From the NCBI GenBank assembly GCA_036785705.1, contig JAWUZG010000018.1:4375501-4439500 (forward strand): a DNA stretch of 64,000 nt, read 5' to 3'. How positions within the stretch are numbered: position 1 is the first letter of the stretch; the number at the start of each line of letters is the position of its first letter. Positions 13,665-27,057 of this stretch are shown piece by piece. Under the pieces are notes generated by a model that ran no database searches, had not been told where the DNA came from, and was given only the letters and a program-made list of their open reading frames with translations. The translations under genes were made by a program, and so were the position numbers. The DNA is from Acanthornis magna (Eukaryota; Chordata; Aves; Passeriformes; Acanthizidae).

Positions 13665-14948
13665 AGAATATCAGAAATGGTATGAGCAAAAATGGATAGA
13701 GACTCCCTCACTAGAGGCGGATTTTCTTTGAGAGATTCACCACAATAGTGCTGGAACTTTTGTCTTTGTTTTGTAGCCATCAGTTTTGGTGTTAAAACTA
13801 TTTAACTGTTTCACTGTTTGCATTCTCATTCTCTTAAAAACCAGTTTCAATATTGAGCATATCTATTTCTTTCAGGTACTTTTCTTAAAGTGGTTATGTT
13901 TGGTTGCAATATTTTTAGAAGAGAGGCTGTTCAATTTATGAAGAAATAAAATGTAAAATACTAATAAGGAAAAATTTGTTGGCCCTGACTTTTGCCAGCT
14001 TACCAGCTGATGCTGCCCAGTGATTATTAGAGTAAGTAAAACCAGCAAATATTAATGATTTCAGATCTAATGCATAAAGAAAAGCCAAATAAAGGATCTC
14101 CCAAAATACTACATGTGCAGAAGTTATTCTCATTATTGCAAAGGCTGAATCTTTATTTTTTTTCTCAAAAGTTTATTCGAAGAGAGGAAATAATAGACAA
14201 TGCTGAAGCAGGTAAAAGAGATTATGAGAGCTGTGAAAAGGAGATATGAAAGCCAAGGTGAGCCAGATTAATAAAAGACTAAGAGAGATAACATAATAGC
14301 AAGGCCAAGCTACAGCTTGGTCTTTTCTGAACATGGCAAATATTTGGCAAAAAAAATCAGCTCAGAGAAGGGTACCATTAATTTGAAAGACTGTCAATAT
14401 ATCTGCTAGCTGATATATATAGCCAATATATCTTCAAGCCCTTGGAGAAGCAAGGGTGGTTGGAAATTTTGACCTACTGTTCTATAATGTATCAAAGCAC
14501 TTTTTTTTTTTCCTCAGCCATTAAAAGTGACTTGGGAGCTCTCTGCCTCTTGCTGCTGCTTTGCTGGGACAGGTTCTGTGGCAGTTGTGTAATTAAGAAT
14601 CACTCCTGTGCACTTTTCAAGCTGTAAGGTTGGGTTGGATTGGAGCCAGCCTGCAGAAAGCTGCTGCCTTGCTTCACAAAGACCTTTCGCAGGTTTTCCT
14701 GGCTAAGGGAACATCTCATTCAAATGCTGCATTGCAGGTAATGCAACCAGGCCCAAACCTGGTTTGTAAACCCATCAGGTCCAGTCAGGGGCTTGCTTCC
14801 TGAGTGGTTTGCTTTCCTATATCTATAGTGGTATTGATCATGTTGTATTCTAAATCGAGGACTGAGCTTTCTGTACCTCCTAGGTACACAAACAAACAAG
14901 CCCATGGCTTGCTCTCCTGCCTCATGCCAAAATTTGGACTGCAGGGAT
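13665..14948. other. Non-coding, no recognised element
   Basis: AT-rich sequence with a T-run at 14501-14513. No exon, RNA gene or mobile element was recognised. Frames of 61-65 codons here are chance length. Confidence 0.55.
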
Positions 14949-15002
14949 GGAGTCTCTCTTTTCTACTGGAGTCTCTCTTTTCTACTGAAGTCTCTTTCTA
15001 CT
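14949..15002 (+). repeat. 19-bp tandem repeat, 2.8 copies
   Basis: Two identical 19-bp units (14949-14967 and 14968-14986; GGAGTCTCTCTTTTCTACT) are followed by a 16-bp shortened, one-base-changed copy to 15002. The pyrimidine-rich sequence continues to about 15018. The identity of the first two copies suggests a recent duplication. Confidence 0.93.
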
Positions 15003-17534
15003 CTCTTTTTCTCTCTTCAGCCCTTTCTTGTACTCTAAAACATCTCCCAACACTAATAAGCCAAGGCAGAGGAGCTCAGGAGTGAGGAAAAAACAAATAT
15101 TACGTTTGTTAAGCGCGGCATAAGATTTTCTGATTAATGGAATTACAATTGGGATAGATATGAGACGGTTGTTGTTATTAAATAATTCTGCTTGTTTGCT
15201 CATAAAAATGAACTGCATGCAGCATGGGGCTCTAGAGGCTGCCTGACCATAGTGGATGAGAGATCAGTTGTGAGCTTTGCATTTTTTTGGTGGGCAGCCA
15301 ACACCAGATTTGTTTTATCTGTAAAATGTGTTATTTTTCTAACAAGAAGATTTTCTATGAGGTCCTAGGGTATAAAGAACACAAGAAAAATCCCACTAGT
15401 AAAATTTAATCAATTTATGATTTTATGTTGTTTATTCTTTCTTTCAATACAGTTCACAGAAGCTCTGGTTCCTGCCCCTAGACCAGACTTTGCCTTCTGG
15501 TTGTTCTTTCCTCACATAAATGTCCTTCACTTTTCTCAGATGCAGTTCCTGCAGGTTGTCTCCTGTCAGTGCAGACAGTGCCTGGGCAGGCAGATCGGGG
15601 CTGTTCAAGGAAAACAGAGATTTTCAAGTGTCATGGCAAGCTCCAGGCTCAGAATTTCCCAGCTACTTCTTCCTTCCTCCTGCTGCTATGGAGCTCCTTG
15701 TAGCCTCCAGGAAAGGTATGACAGCATTTTAATAGAGATTTTGAAAGAATAAATTAGCAAGAGAACTATGACTGGCATTTCTATGCTGAGTTGCCATGAG
15801 CTCTAACCTCCCACTGGTGAAAAATTCAGCTGAAGCCAATTTTGATTTTTTTTAATAGCTTGGAAAGCTTGTTTTCATTTCCAATGTACACTTACTCATG
15901 ATCAATTTAGGGTCATCTTTTTCTACCATAATTATCTTTAAAATTACATAGCCTTTTTTCTCATCTTGTCTTTACTTCATTGATGTATTTATAGCGATAT
16001 AACATTTTAGCCCTTGCAGCTGTGGTTTTATAAGGTTAAACAAAATCTGTTGATTTTTCTCAGAAATTAAGTGCTTCTTACTCTGAACATGTTGGTATCT
16101 ATTTTTATAGATATGTAAATATATATCTATATGTATTTTTGATGATATATCTTTATAGATATATATGCCTTCATCTCTCTTCAACACCAGTGGCCAGGAT
16201 TACATATGGTGCAACAAATGAAATTTTACTGGTGCCTTGTAAAATGACATTAATAACTGCCTGTCTCCATGGAAAATATTTTGCCTGATAAAAAATTACA
16301 ATTGTCTTTTTCTTGTCTGCATCACATTGATAGCTTGTAGTCATCTTCTGATTGACTGATACTCCGACTTGCTTCTCATTCATTGTCACTGACAGACTGG
16401 AAGCCCATGGTCTGTGGCAAGAAAATGCCTGTTTCTGTTCCTTATGGATATGACCATAGGATTTTTAATATTACACACCTTTTGAAGGTCCTACAGTACA
16501 TTATATGTGCTTCTGTACATTAATCCATTTCTACACCATGTTGACTATACTTCCTATCTTGTGCCCTTTGCAAATGACACATATTAGTTTCTTTTTGAGG
16601 TACAGAAAATGCAATTTTTTTAAAAGCAAGCTCCATTCCTCTGAGTAAAGAAATATCTTGAAAGCTAAACTTACCTGAAATATAAAATGGGACATATCCT
16701 TTTATGTGCCAGGTTTAGTAATAAAGACTAAATTCTACAGCTCTGCATTATAAATCTTAAAAAAAAAAGTCTACTGTTTGTAGTTCATCAAAAAGAGTGC
16801 CATGAAAAGCTATTGGAAAGATGGATGACTTTAAGAGGAGTCTGTAAATTACTGTAAATTACAGCTTTATGATTATAATGAAGAACCTTATCTCTTTTAA
16901 GGTTATTTAAAACTCAGTTGTGAATAACAACACCAGATTATCAGACATCAGCCTGAACTTTTTCTATATGGTGAAAAAAATTAAATCAAATTAACATACC
17001 TAATTATTTCTAATGAGAACTGGGAACTAGATTACTCCATGCAAGATAATTGGGTGTTTTAATTGTTTGGCTAGGTTGAGCTAGGAGGGGGCAACCCTGT
17101 AATATTTGTACTTCATGAAGCTCAGCATTGTGTTTTATCTCTTTAGTAGTTTTGATAATGACATACCACTTTTAGCTCTGTGATAAAATATTTTCTACAA
17201 TTTTCATTGAAATACGCAGTCAAAAAAAGAAACTTCTTTTCCTGCATCGCAATTGACACGTTTCAAAGATGTAGAGTGATTTTAGAAACTTATGTTGAGA
17301 ACAAATCCTTCAGTGAGGGTTTCTGACTGTCCTCAGAAGGCCTCTCAGCTTGTTGAGAGACTTTTTACCTTGTTTCTCCTTCCTAGAGTTAATTATGGTC
17401 ATTTTCCTTGAGTGGAAAAAGAGGTTTTACCAGCTGTCCTGGTTCAACTCATCCATAGGATAGAGCAAGGATGGGATGAAGAGACATGTTTCAGCTGGGG
17501 AAATGGGACCGTGAGAGCTGATGCAATGCTGTGT
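15003..17534. other. Non-coding, with one exon-like segment
   Basis: AT-rich unique sequence. An exon-like segment at 15453-15715 is listed separately. A TATA/GATA-rich low-complexity patch lies at about 16109-16167. Otherwise nothing recognisable. Confidence 0.55.
15453..15715 (+). other. Exon-like segment with good splice signals, unidentified
   Basis: A pyrimidine-rich tract (about 15425-15447) leads into CAATACAG, giving an acceptor at 15451-15452. A donor GTATGA after AAAG starts at 15716. One frame is open across the whole 263 nt, but it was already open upstream of the acceptor, which weakens the case. The predicted peptide is Cys/Phe/Ser-rich and matches no family I know. If transcribed, a long non-coding RNA exon is as likely as a coding one. 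Confidence 0.13.
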
Positions 17535-17576
17535 GGTTTTATAGGGTTTTATGGGGTTTTATAGGGTTTTATGGGG
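17535..17576 (+). repeat. 10-bp minisatellite (GGTTTTATRG), about 4 copies
   Basis: Four 10-bp units alternate between GGTTTTATAG and GGTTTTATGG, so a 20-bp higher-order unit is repeated twice. A short terminal GGTTAT follows. The alternating A/G position indicates that the 20-bp dimer was duplicated after it diverged. Confidence 0.93.
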
Positions 17577-20500
17577 TTATCTTGGCCCGGCTTTCTGCAT
17601 GTGGAACTTGCTCACCACTACAGTGTGCAGACCTCCTGCAGGTCCTTCTGGATCAGAGCCATCTGTGCCAAATCCTTCCCTGTCTATTACCAAGTCATCA
17701 CCCTGGCTGCTTGCTGCCAGCCCTGGCCTTGCTCGTTTGTCCCCATTAGCTGCACAGATCGATTGGGTTTGCTCTGTTCTGGAGGGGAAGGTGTTTTGTG
17801 GCTTGTTGGGAGGGACTTTGTTTCCTGTAGTCAGGGGATTGTTAATGTCACATGTGCTGGTGAGGGAATGTTTGACGGAGATGACATTAGGCTCTGCTCA
17901 CTGGAGGAAGGAAAAAGGTTTGCCTGTGTGGCAGTGAGAGGCGAAAATCCACTGGAATTAAAAATAAACTGTCATTGCCCTCAGAGAAAGGGGCAATGGA
18001 CTGTCCAGCCTGGCAGCACTCTGCCTGGAAGAGGTGAACACAGAATAGTTTTCCATCTCCTGTCTCTTACATGATAAAAATGCTTTATGGAAGGGCCATT
18101 CAACTACAAATCTGTTTGCTTTGTGCCCCAGTAACTGTTCCTGCACTCTACACAAGGTCATTGCTCCTCGCACATAGGCAGCTCTGTATTCCCAACCATT
18201 GCCATTGCAAGAGGGAGAGCTTGGAACTAAGCTTTAATATTTCTTATGCTGTTTTCCTGAATGCATTTTCTTAACTCTTAGAATAGCACTTTTTTAACCT
18301 AAGTGACAAATTGATATCATCACAAATTACAGTAATAAAAATAACACGTAGGAAGAAGATACCACGATACTTGCAATGCAAGTAGATTAAAAAAAAAACA
18401 AAAACCCAACCAAACTCAAACACCCAAACAATAAATGTGAAATGTGTTAAAAACCTTTCTTATTCTGGGGAAAGCACTTTCTTCTCTAGAACTTTTTCCA
18501 TACTTTCAATGATTATATTTGAATTTTTGCTCTTGAGTCTTTAATAGTAGCCTCTGGTTTCACGAAAGCGATCCTGCCCAGTGCAGTAAGGGAGCATAAC
18601 ACAATTTTTCCCTGCTTTGTGGGCAAGGACATGATGCTTCTAAAGCCAGCTGCTGCTGTGACTGCAGCGCAAAAGTGGCAGGTTCCTGGGGTGGTAATTT
18701 GGATGAGGGTGGAGTTACAAGAGTGGCAGACTAAAGCAGCCTTGTGGCCACTGCAGTTTCCTGGTCAAATGCTGCAGGGTAAAGGGTGATGTTACAGCTT
18801 TGTCAAGGGCTGCAGACGCATTTAGCAGTCAGAGAAAAAGTGATGAACTCTGGCATCACAGGGTGTATTTCTGGGCATTGCAGCCTCTTCTGCCTGTTCC
18901 TGCCTCTTAGTCTCTGCTAAGGTTACGTCCTGTTTTCCTTCCTAGTCTATTCTCCTTAATATTTTCTTGTCCCAGTCTTTTTCCGAGTCACTCCTTGTAC
19001 CCCCACATGGGAATTCTGTCTAATTACTTTTCTTTCCTACTGTTTGTATCCAAAGTTGCAGGCACTGTGGCAGCTATCTGAAATTTCTTGTGTAAACAAT
19101 CTTTTCTTTTTCTAAGCACACAGTTCATCTTTTGCTAGGCTCACTAGATGCAGAGAAGCCCAAACGAGACAATTCAGTCATCTTTAGTGGCTGAAACTCT
19201 GTGCATGAATCTCATTCTCAGCACTAACTTGTCAATAAAGTTTCATACTTGATTAATAATTTCTTGTTTCACGAGGCATAAAGACAGAACTCCTCCTTTG
19301 CTCTCATGGGAAAGATAGATCTGAGTTAGCTCGTGAAAGGCACAAAATACTTTTGGCATGCCCCACAGAGGAGATCTGGATGACATTTAAAAGTCTCTGC
19401 TGCTGAGATTAATTGGCCAATGCTCCTGGAAGGTTGTCACTGGCATCTTCGCTTTCAGTCCAGCATTGTCCTATGAGATAAGTTTGAGTGACCTGCGCTG
19501 CAGCAAGCGATTCCTCCTTGAATTAGCCAATTTTGAATGGAGCAATGAACTTTGCAAGAAGGCCCTGAGCCTTTGTATGTTTAATGATGTTCTAACATCT
19601 GTCAGTTGCTTAATTTCCAACGGGAGGAGTGCTCTCACCAGCTCTCAGGCTCGTAATCATCATTCTACACACTGTACTCCAAACAAAAGCACTCTGCTGT
19701 CGCACTCTGACATCTAATGGGAATGATTGCTCTCCTACCAAAGGAGAAGAATTGCTAAGCAGCACCAAGGCAGCAATTACAGAAATAAAAGCAGACATTT
19801 CCTGGCTGGTGCTGTGAGAAGGTAGCAGTGGCTTTGTAAGGAATGGGACTCGACCCTGGGCAGGTGAGGTGCAGGCTGATCATTCTGTATTTGCTGAAAA
19901 CTTCCTGGAGCATTTATGGTTTCTCTAATCTCCCACCCAATCATTCTCTGACCTGGACTTCCATTTTATGTTTTATGTAGTCTCTTACCCAATCATCTTC
20001 TGACTAGATTTTGCATTTCCTTAATTTCTAGCACCTGCAGGTGGGACAGTGTGGATTTTGCAGTGTTCATGTAAGTGATGATGTTGTGACGGGCAGTGGA
20101 AAAGGCTTTCAAAACAATTGAAGCTCTGCTAATGTCTTGTGCCCTGGACAGACATTGCCTTGACTGAAGTGTCAGAGGATGTGAACTCATAGAAATATTT
20201 GGGGAAAAAAAGACTAATAAATGTCAGGACTGCTGGAAGGTCACATAGATTTTCAACTGACATGACCAGAGCTTGCCCTAGCCCAAGGTTCAGCCTGTTC
20301 AGCTGTCTGGTGTTCAAGACCTGATCTGGTGCGTCTGAGCCAAGTGATTTTTGGTTCACTTTGACTGAGGAAGTTGTCAAGGTGTGCTGAAGCTGTGCAT
20401 GCAGATGTTAATAAACGTGAAAAATAGAGACCGAACTGGAAATGCTGAAACACTAAAAATTAGTGGCTTAACAATCCAAAGAGAAAAGTATCCGTTAGAA

Positions 20501-23392
20501 GATATAGAGCCCTAAGGGAGAGACAGATGCAGAAGATGCAAATTCAGGGGAATGTAGACAAGAAATAAAAGGTGCAATAGAGGGTGACCATCCTCTGCCT
20601 GACCAGCAGTGATTCATGGGGGGGTCATTGGGATGGGAAGCCTGGGAAGGCTCAGCCTCACAACACCTCACTCCTAGATGTTTGTTCTGCTTATTAGGCA
20701 GTAAATAACTGCTTTTCACTCCAAAGTTGCATTCATTTTTTCTGCAGAATATTTTTATATGGGAAAAAGGTGCTCCCTCTCCCCTAAATGTGACTGATGG
20801 CTGTTTTACAACATGAGATTTAGCAGAACTTGGACTAAAAAGAAATTAAAATAATTTATATAGGCTGCAGGATTATGAAACCTAGACTTTTTATTCTTAC
20901 TTTCTGTTAGAAATTTTAGGGTGTGAGGATACAAATCTAATTCAGCCTGAATTCAGGACAATGCACAACCTTTTGTGCATCTTAGAATTTAGGTGACGCT
21001 TTGCTGCTCACAGCACATGGGCAGGCCTGGCCCAGAGAAAGGTGACCTCAGAGAAAGGAGCTTCATCCACACATCACAGGGGATTTAGCTTTGTCCAGCT
21101 GGGGCAGGGTGTGATATGCCTGATAACAGAGGCCTGTCCTTGTTCTGACACTGATAATGTCCATATCCCTCACTAATCCTAAGAAACATGCTCTAATGCC
21201 TCTGGGTTTTTTGTTTGTTTTTTTTTTTTTTTTCCCTCTGAAATCTCTTTTGTAATTCCATTTCTTTTTTTGTCAGTTTTTCGAGGAAGGGAGCAAACGA
21301 GGGGGATCACGATGACCAGTTTAGCAGATTTATAAATAAATGGAAACTCTAGTATCAGAGTTAGGTTCTGCTATTTAAAAAAGAATGCATGACAGTGGGG
21401 CAGATTTGAAATTTGCAATTTTCCTGGAGGTGGAAATAAATAACTGTATCCATGGTGCATAGCTTCTATTCAGAAGTTGATGTTTCCACCATAAAAAAGT
21501 AATAAAGTGTGCTAGCAAAAGGATATGCTATGTCACATCTAACCAATTCATACACTATAATAGATAGTTATGCTAGTGCCACATAATTTCCACACCCCAT
21601 TTATATGGATGTTGGCATAATTAGGAGAATATAGGCTTGTGTGCTTGAGCAAGGCAGTGGTTTTCTTCATTCAGCCTTTTTTTCAAGCAAAATTTGAATG
21701 TTACAAAGTAGAGAAAATACAAGTTTGCTCTTCCTTGTCTGCAAGAAAGGATAAAGCAGAGATGCAGAGTTGTAAATAAGAATGAAACATTGATGGGAAT
21801 ATTGTCCTCGGAGAGGCTTCTTCACTAGGATAGTCAGAAGACTACTTGTTCAAGCTAATCAGGAAAAGTTCTAATCAGGAGAGCTATTTAAAGCACAGAG
21901 TGCATAGAATGCTTCATGTGATAGTAAACTCTCTGCTGCATATGGATTGCATTTAACCAGAAGTGGTTCTCACCTGCTAGACTTGAGATTTGAAGGTTGT
22001 AATAGCTGTGCTTTAATTTAGGTGAAGCAAATAGGAGTTTAGTTCGTTCTCTAAATGAAAAAAACCTGTGCCATGTCATAGGGAGTGTCAACACTTTTAC
22101 AATCTAATATTTTTAAAGAAAGTTTCCTAAAATGTTTTTTCTTAATGAAGTAAATCTAAGTATCTTCCTGGGGTAGACAATGTTCTACAAAATCTTACAT
22201 CAGAAGATGTATGAAGAGAATTGCAGATCGGACATGGAGGATTTCTGACAGCATCTTTGCCCAGGCCATAATTTGGAGCAAAATTATGTGTGGACAAGTT
22301 TCGCCCTTTAACCAAGGACTTCTTGTTTGACACTGGGCAGGTTCCTCAATCTCTGTGAGGTGGACTGATGCTATCTAATTTTGAATTGCCTAAGAAACCT
22401 GACATTCTAGGGCTCCTGGACAGCCAATGAAAAGAGTATGGGACCAGCAAAGGGCAATAAAACTTGCCTGTCTCAGTAGGTGCTCCGCGGAGCTGTGGCT
22501 GTTGGATTTACAGCGCTGCAGTCCTTGACATGCAACTGGATGAGCTTCACCTTTCTCTGTGTCACTTCTCTGTCTACCAGTACAGTTATTTTAATTCTGT
22601 ATTTTTATTCTCTGTCCCATTCCTTTAGTTCACCAGTTGTTGAGAGAGTTACCTTGTTCTATCCCCACTCTTAAAGCAACAAGATGTTGAAATGCAGTGA
22701 AGCTGCTGGCACTGTGTTAATGCAAACACCTGTGCACTCTAAATAAACATCTAAGTACGAGCTAAAGACAAAAATCCCAGCTTTTTGCTAGTCACGGTCA
22801 TATTTTTACTACTCCCTATTGAGAATTCTATTATCTGAAAAGGTAATGATCCTGTTCAGGGGAGCCTTGTCACTTGTACAGAAATAAAGAAGCGAAAACT
22901 CTTGCAACTCTGAGCAGTTGGGTTTTTTTTCTATCAATTAGTTAACTCTGAGGAAGTCATAGCTGCTAAGGAGATATTAATAGCAGTGATCAAAGAGAGA
23001 GATCACAAATGTCAAAATTTCCAGCTGAAGACATAATTACCCTAAAAAGCCTTTTATGTAACTTTTTGCCGCATCTGCTGGAATTTATGAATCACAAAAG
23101 AGAAACTAATCATCCTGAGAAAGAAATTAAAATGCATAGGCCTTCTTATATTTTATGCAAACGGAAAATTTGTAGTGTTTGGCTTAAATACAGATTGCTA
23201 TTTTTTAAATTAAATAGTTTGTAAAATTGGTGGAACTAAAGTTTTCAGGGGACAGACATGCAGCATCCCAGAAAGAAGTGGTGACCAACTATTGCCTACA
23301 AGCAAGTTGCCATGGAAACAAGAACACCTTCCTTCTAAATGGATGGTGTTGAATATTCAGTATTTGTAAGATATCTTTGATATTACAAGTAA
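17577..23392. other. Long non-coding stretch
   Basis: A GC-richer patch at 17577-18070 holds two overlapping frames (128 and 167 codons) in different registers on the same strand. Neither is recognisable, and the longer one begins inside the minisatellite. A low-complexity A/C-rich patch lies at 18388-18430 and a T-run at 21218-21233. The rest is unique AT-rich DNA in which I see no exon, RNA gene or transposon. Confidence 0.55.
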
Positions 23393-23785
23393 TAGAGTGT
23401 CAGAAGGGACCTTTAATCCTTCTTATCTGGGTACTGAATTTTCCCTCATATGCCCCTTATTCAACCATTAATTCACATCTATCTGAAGTATATTCTCCAG
23501 AAAAGCATATTGTATTGACCTGAAGAGTGTGTGTCTAATATCTTGTCTGAATTTGAGCATGGCTTCAGTTTAGTCAGTGGTTCTTGCTGCTCATTTATCT
23601 CCTAGCTTAGGTATCCCCTAATATCTGTGAAAGTTTCTTGTCTGCTGTGGTCAAGAAACCTTCCGAACTTCCCTTTCTTAAACCTTATCTTCTACAGTAA
23701 GATGTTTAATCTTTTAATAATTTCTATGGATTGCTTCCAATGTTGAAGAAACATGGGCAAGATGTGGGGATTAAGGAATAAATCT
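23393..23785 (-). mobile_element. Ancient CR1-like LINE 3' fragment (minus strand)
   Basis: Read on the plus strand, the segment opens with a 'CAGAAGGGACCT' block typical of the reversed CR1 3' end. It runs through a 'GGTTCTTGCTGCTC' segment and ends with 'TTTAATCTTTTAATAATTTC...GGATTGCTTCCAAT' and 'AAGATGTGGGG'. The order and spacing of these blocks match my memory of reversed amniote CR1 consensus sequences. Divergence is high and there is no coding potential. The boundaries are approximate, and the middle portion is weakly matched. Confidence 0.5.
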
Positions 23786-26700
23786 TTCCCCTGGTTTTGT
23801 GTCTGAAAGCTGAAAGGGGGAAAACGCAACATCACCTGTCTTGTTCCACGTTGCACTGTGTCCCCGCAGAAGAGTGGTCCCTGATTATGTGACAAATGCA
23901 GTAAGAAATGATGTAGGATTTGGGGCCATTTCAGCTGAATGTGCTTTCAGAGGAGCTGTAATTACGATTTTCCTTTGAAGCCGCGCAGTGAGTCCCCCTC
24001 ACTCCAGCACGTGGCTCCACAACCAGCACAATGCTCAGTCCCATCTTGCTCCTGTTCTTCCACTCATCGTGGCTCTCCAAAATGCAGGATCAGGGGCTCC
24101 AGCAGTGCCCTGCAGAGCTGTGCTGTGGGGCTGCCACCATGGGATCCATATCTGCAGGTGAGCCTCAATATCATGATTTATGCCTACAAGAGAGGCTGCA
24201 CCAAGCAAGCAGATTTGTGATTTCCTCTAAAAGACTCTGTGACCTGCATTTCCCCTCTGTGCCTGCTCTTGCGGCTTCAGAAACTTACTTTTTCTGTGTG
24301 CACTAATATTAGTCCCAAGTGTTTAATATGTCTAAGGTTAATATAGCAAATGGGTGCATTAGCGGAAAATTTAGCTACAATGAAAGATTTCACATGTCCA
24401 AGGATTTCAATGTTTTAAGCAAAATGTCTTCAGTGTTGGATATTTCTTGCTTTTTAGAAAACAAGAAGCATTTTAAAATATTTGAAGCCCATAAAATTTT
24501 TCAGTTTTGCAATATGAGAAAAGTGTGAAGATAAAATTACATAGGTCACATCCCCCATTTTTTTTTCAATTTCCATCTAATTAAAAATGTGTTGTTTATA
24601 TAATTTTCATTATTGCTTTCAATTCTGTTGAATTTAATGCCATAGCCCCATTTTTCCTCATCCAATCACAGAGACCAAGCTGGACTGGATTGTAGCCAGA
24701 AATGTGCCGATTTCTTTATGCAATTTTTATGCCTTGAGAAACAATCATACATTTTAACTGAACTGCAATTACCTAAATTAATCAGAACAACCAATTTTTA
24801 AAAAAAGAAAAAAATCACCACCACTCATAATAGGAAAATTGCCATGTTAACACAGAGAAACTGTTCTGAAAACTGTATTTACCAACTTCATTTCTTCTGT
24901 TCAGTGGCAGCTCACATGGCACCCGAGACAGCTCTAGCTTTTGTTCTGGCTCTGCCCTCCATGCTTGTTCCCTGCTTAACAAGGACACATGGAAAATTAT
25001 CAAGGAGCTGTTTTGGAAGATTGTCCATCTACTCATCTTTCCGAGCATGAAGAAATGACAGCATCTTTTTCACCAGGAATAGTGAAGCTTTTCCACAGGA
25101 GTACACTCCCACACTAGCCACAAACTTCTGAAAAGGAATTTCCATTGGCTTGGGAAAAACAAATTAATATGTAGCTATATCTGCTTCTGTCTTGAGAGCT
25201 CATATTTACTTTCACACAGCTTTTCTTGCTGCATTAGGGGAAAAAATTATGCATTTCACTTCCTTTTCCAAATATGAGATTTTTCCAGTGACTCCAAAAG
25301 GCTATGAGGTTATTAGCACACCAGCTAATTAAGTTTATTTTGCATTCTTAACATTTAGCTATGCATAAGGGAGCTATACAGGGAATTTGAAGAATCAGGT
25401 ATTTTGGAGGAGATTAGGCCTTAAGAACATCAGAAATTAAAAGCCTTAAGTCTTTTTGCAAGCATGCATACTTCAAGGATGTTGTGAGGAGTTGTTGTCC
25501 TCAGAGGCAGCAATAGCCTCATGTCCCCTGGAGATTGCTGCCTGGCTGAGGAAGTTTAAAGCTGTAACTCTACATCACTTAATGAACAGCACTGATGAAG
25601 CTTAGAAGGGAATTTGAATTCCAGCTAGATGTAATTATCGCTATTATTATTATTTTATGTTCACATGCCTTCTCAGGCAGGGATCTTGCTTTTTAGCTTG
25701 AAGCTTTCCTCAGTCCCATTATAAAGTGAAATACCAAACCCACTTAAACAGTCATTCACTAATTTAAGTTGTTTTGCTCTCTTGTAACTGCAGTCATTGG
25801 GAAAAAAGCTTGCAAAAAAACAGAAAAGAAAAGGAAGTTGCACATGCTGTAAGACAGGGGACTCCATCCCAGCCCTGCAGCAAATCTCAGCATGTCAGAC
25901 CATCAGGCTCAGCTGCTGCTTCTGTGCAATTACGCTGTTTAAATTTGCCCTCACCTTAAAATGGTGCTCAAACAAAGCAGCCCTCTGTGACCCAGAGCGT
26001 GTTAGTGACTGCTGTATCTCCTCCAATGTAAATAATTGCCATTCTTTCTTCAGCAAACCCAAATTGCTCTCCCTGTTCAGGCCCTTTGCTGTGCAGTATG
26101 GATTCATTTTCTGCATTGTGAGTATAAAATTCTCCAAGCTGGCAGCAGTGTGATTGCTCTGTTAATTATGTACAATCAGTCCTACTGTCAATCCACCATA
26201 AAAATACAGACCTCTGTGTGCTCCAGAGTGGTGTAATTCAAGGGAATGGAAATTATTTGCTGTATACATAGTGTGAATGCATGTATTTCAGAAAGCAGCT
26301 ATATAAATAGGTATATATAAGGGTATATAAACTCTTATAAGGGAATGTATACACACTCACGTATAAATAATTTCTGTTTATCTGGAACTAATGTGACAAA
26401 AAACTGCAGCAGATCATACCCTGCAGATTTAAGTTTCATTCATTTTGCTGTGCTCCATGGTATCTCAATTAACTGTAGATTCAGAGGTAATTCATTCTTC
26501 CACTTGCAGTGTTACCAGGGAGAGACATCTCTCAGAGCCATCTCATTGCCTAATAAATTTCACCACTCTTAACTGTGAGCATTGACTGGTTGGGACAACC
26601 TGTGAAAAGAATATTTCTTTTGTGGTTGCTCTACAAGATGGAGGAGCTCTTTGAAAAATCAGTGAAGGAATAATTTTCCCAACATTTTCAAACAAATAAT

Positions 26701-27025
26701 AATTAAAATGCCAATGTTTACCCTGAAATTGAAGAAAAAGCTAAAATCTCACAAATAGTTTTCAAACAGAAATCCGAATGAAAAATTAATTGCTCTTGTG
26801 AAAACACAGGAATTTAATATTTAAAAATCTCTGAATTGTATACTTATATTTAATTTAATTCTAAAATATTGCTTTCAAGATGGGGTTAATTTAGAAAACT
26901 TGAATAGTGTACTTCCAAAATGTTAAAATTTGTTGAAACTGGTTATAGGCTACAAGAATTTAAGAACTTTCTGCTTTAAAACAGATCACTTGGCAGTGAA
27001 AAGAGGTATTTTCCTTTAGAGTTAC

Positions 27026-27057
<32 letters not shown>

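Noticed and set aside
17950..18005. Stem-like CATTGCCC / GGGCAATG pair
   Set aside because: Only eight bases pair cleanly and the loop is plain; no RNA class is indicated.
17571..18074. 167-codon plus-strand frame with a true ATG
   Set aside because: A frame of this length is expected about once or twice by chance in the window; another register is also open for 128 codons, and it starts in a minisatellite.
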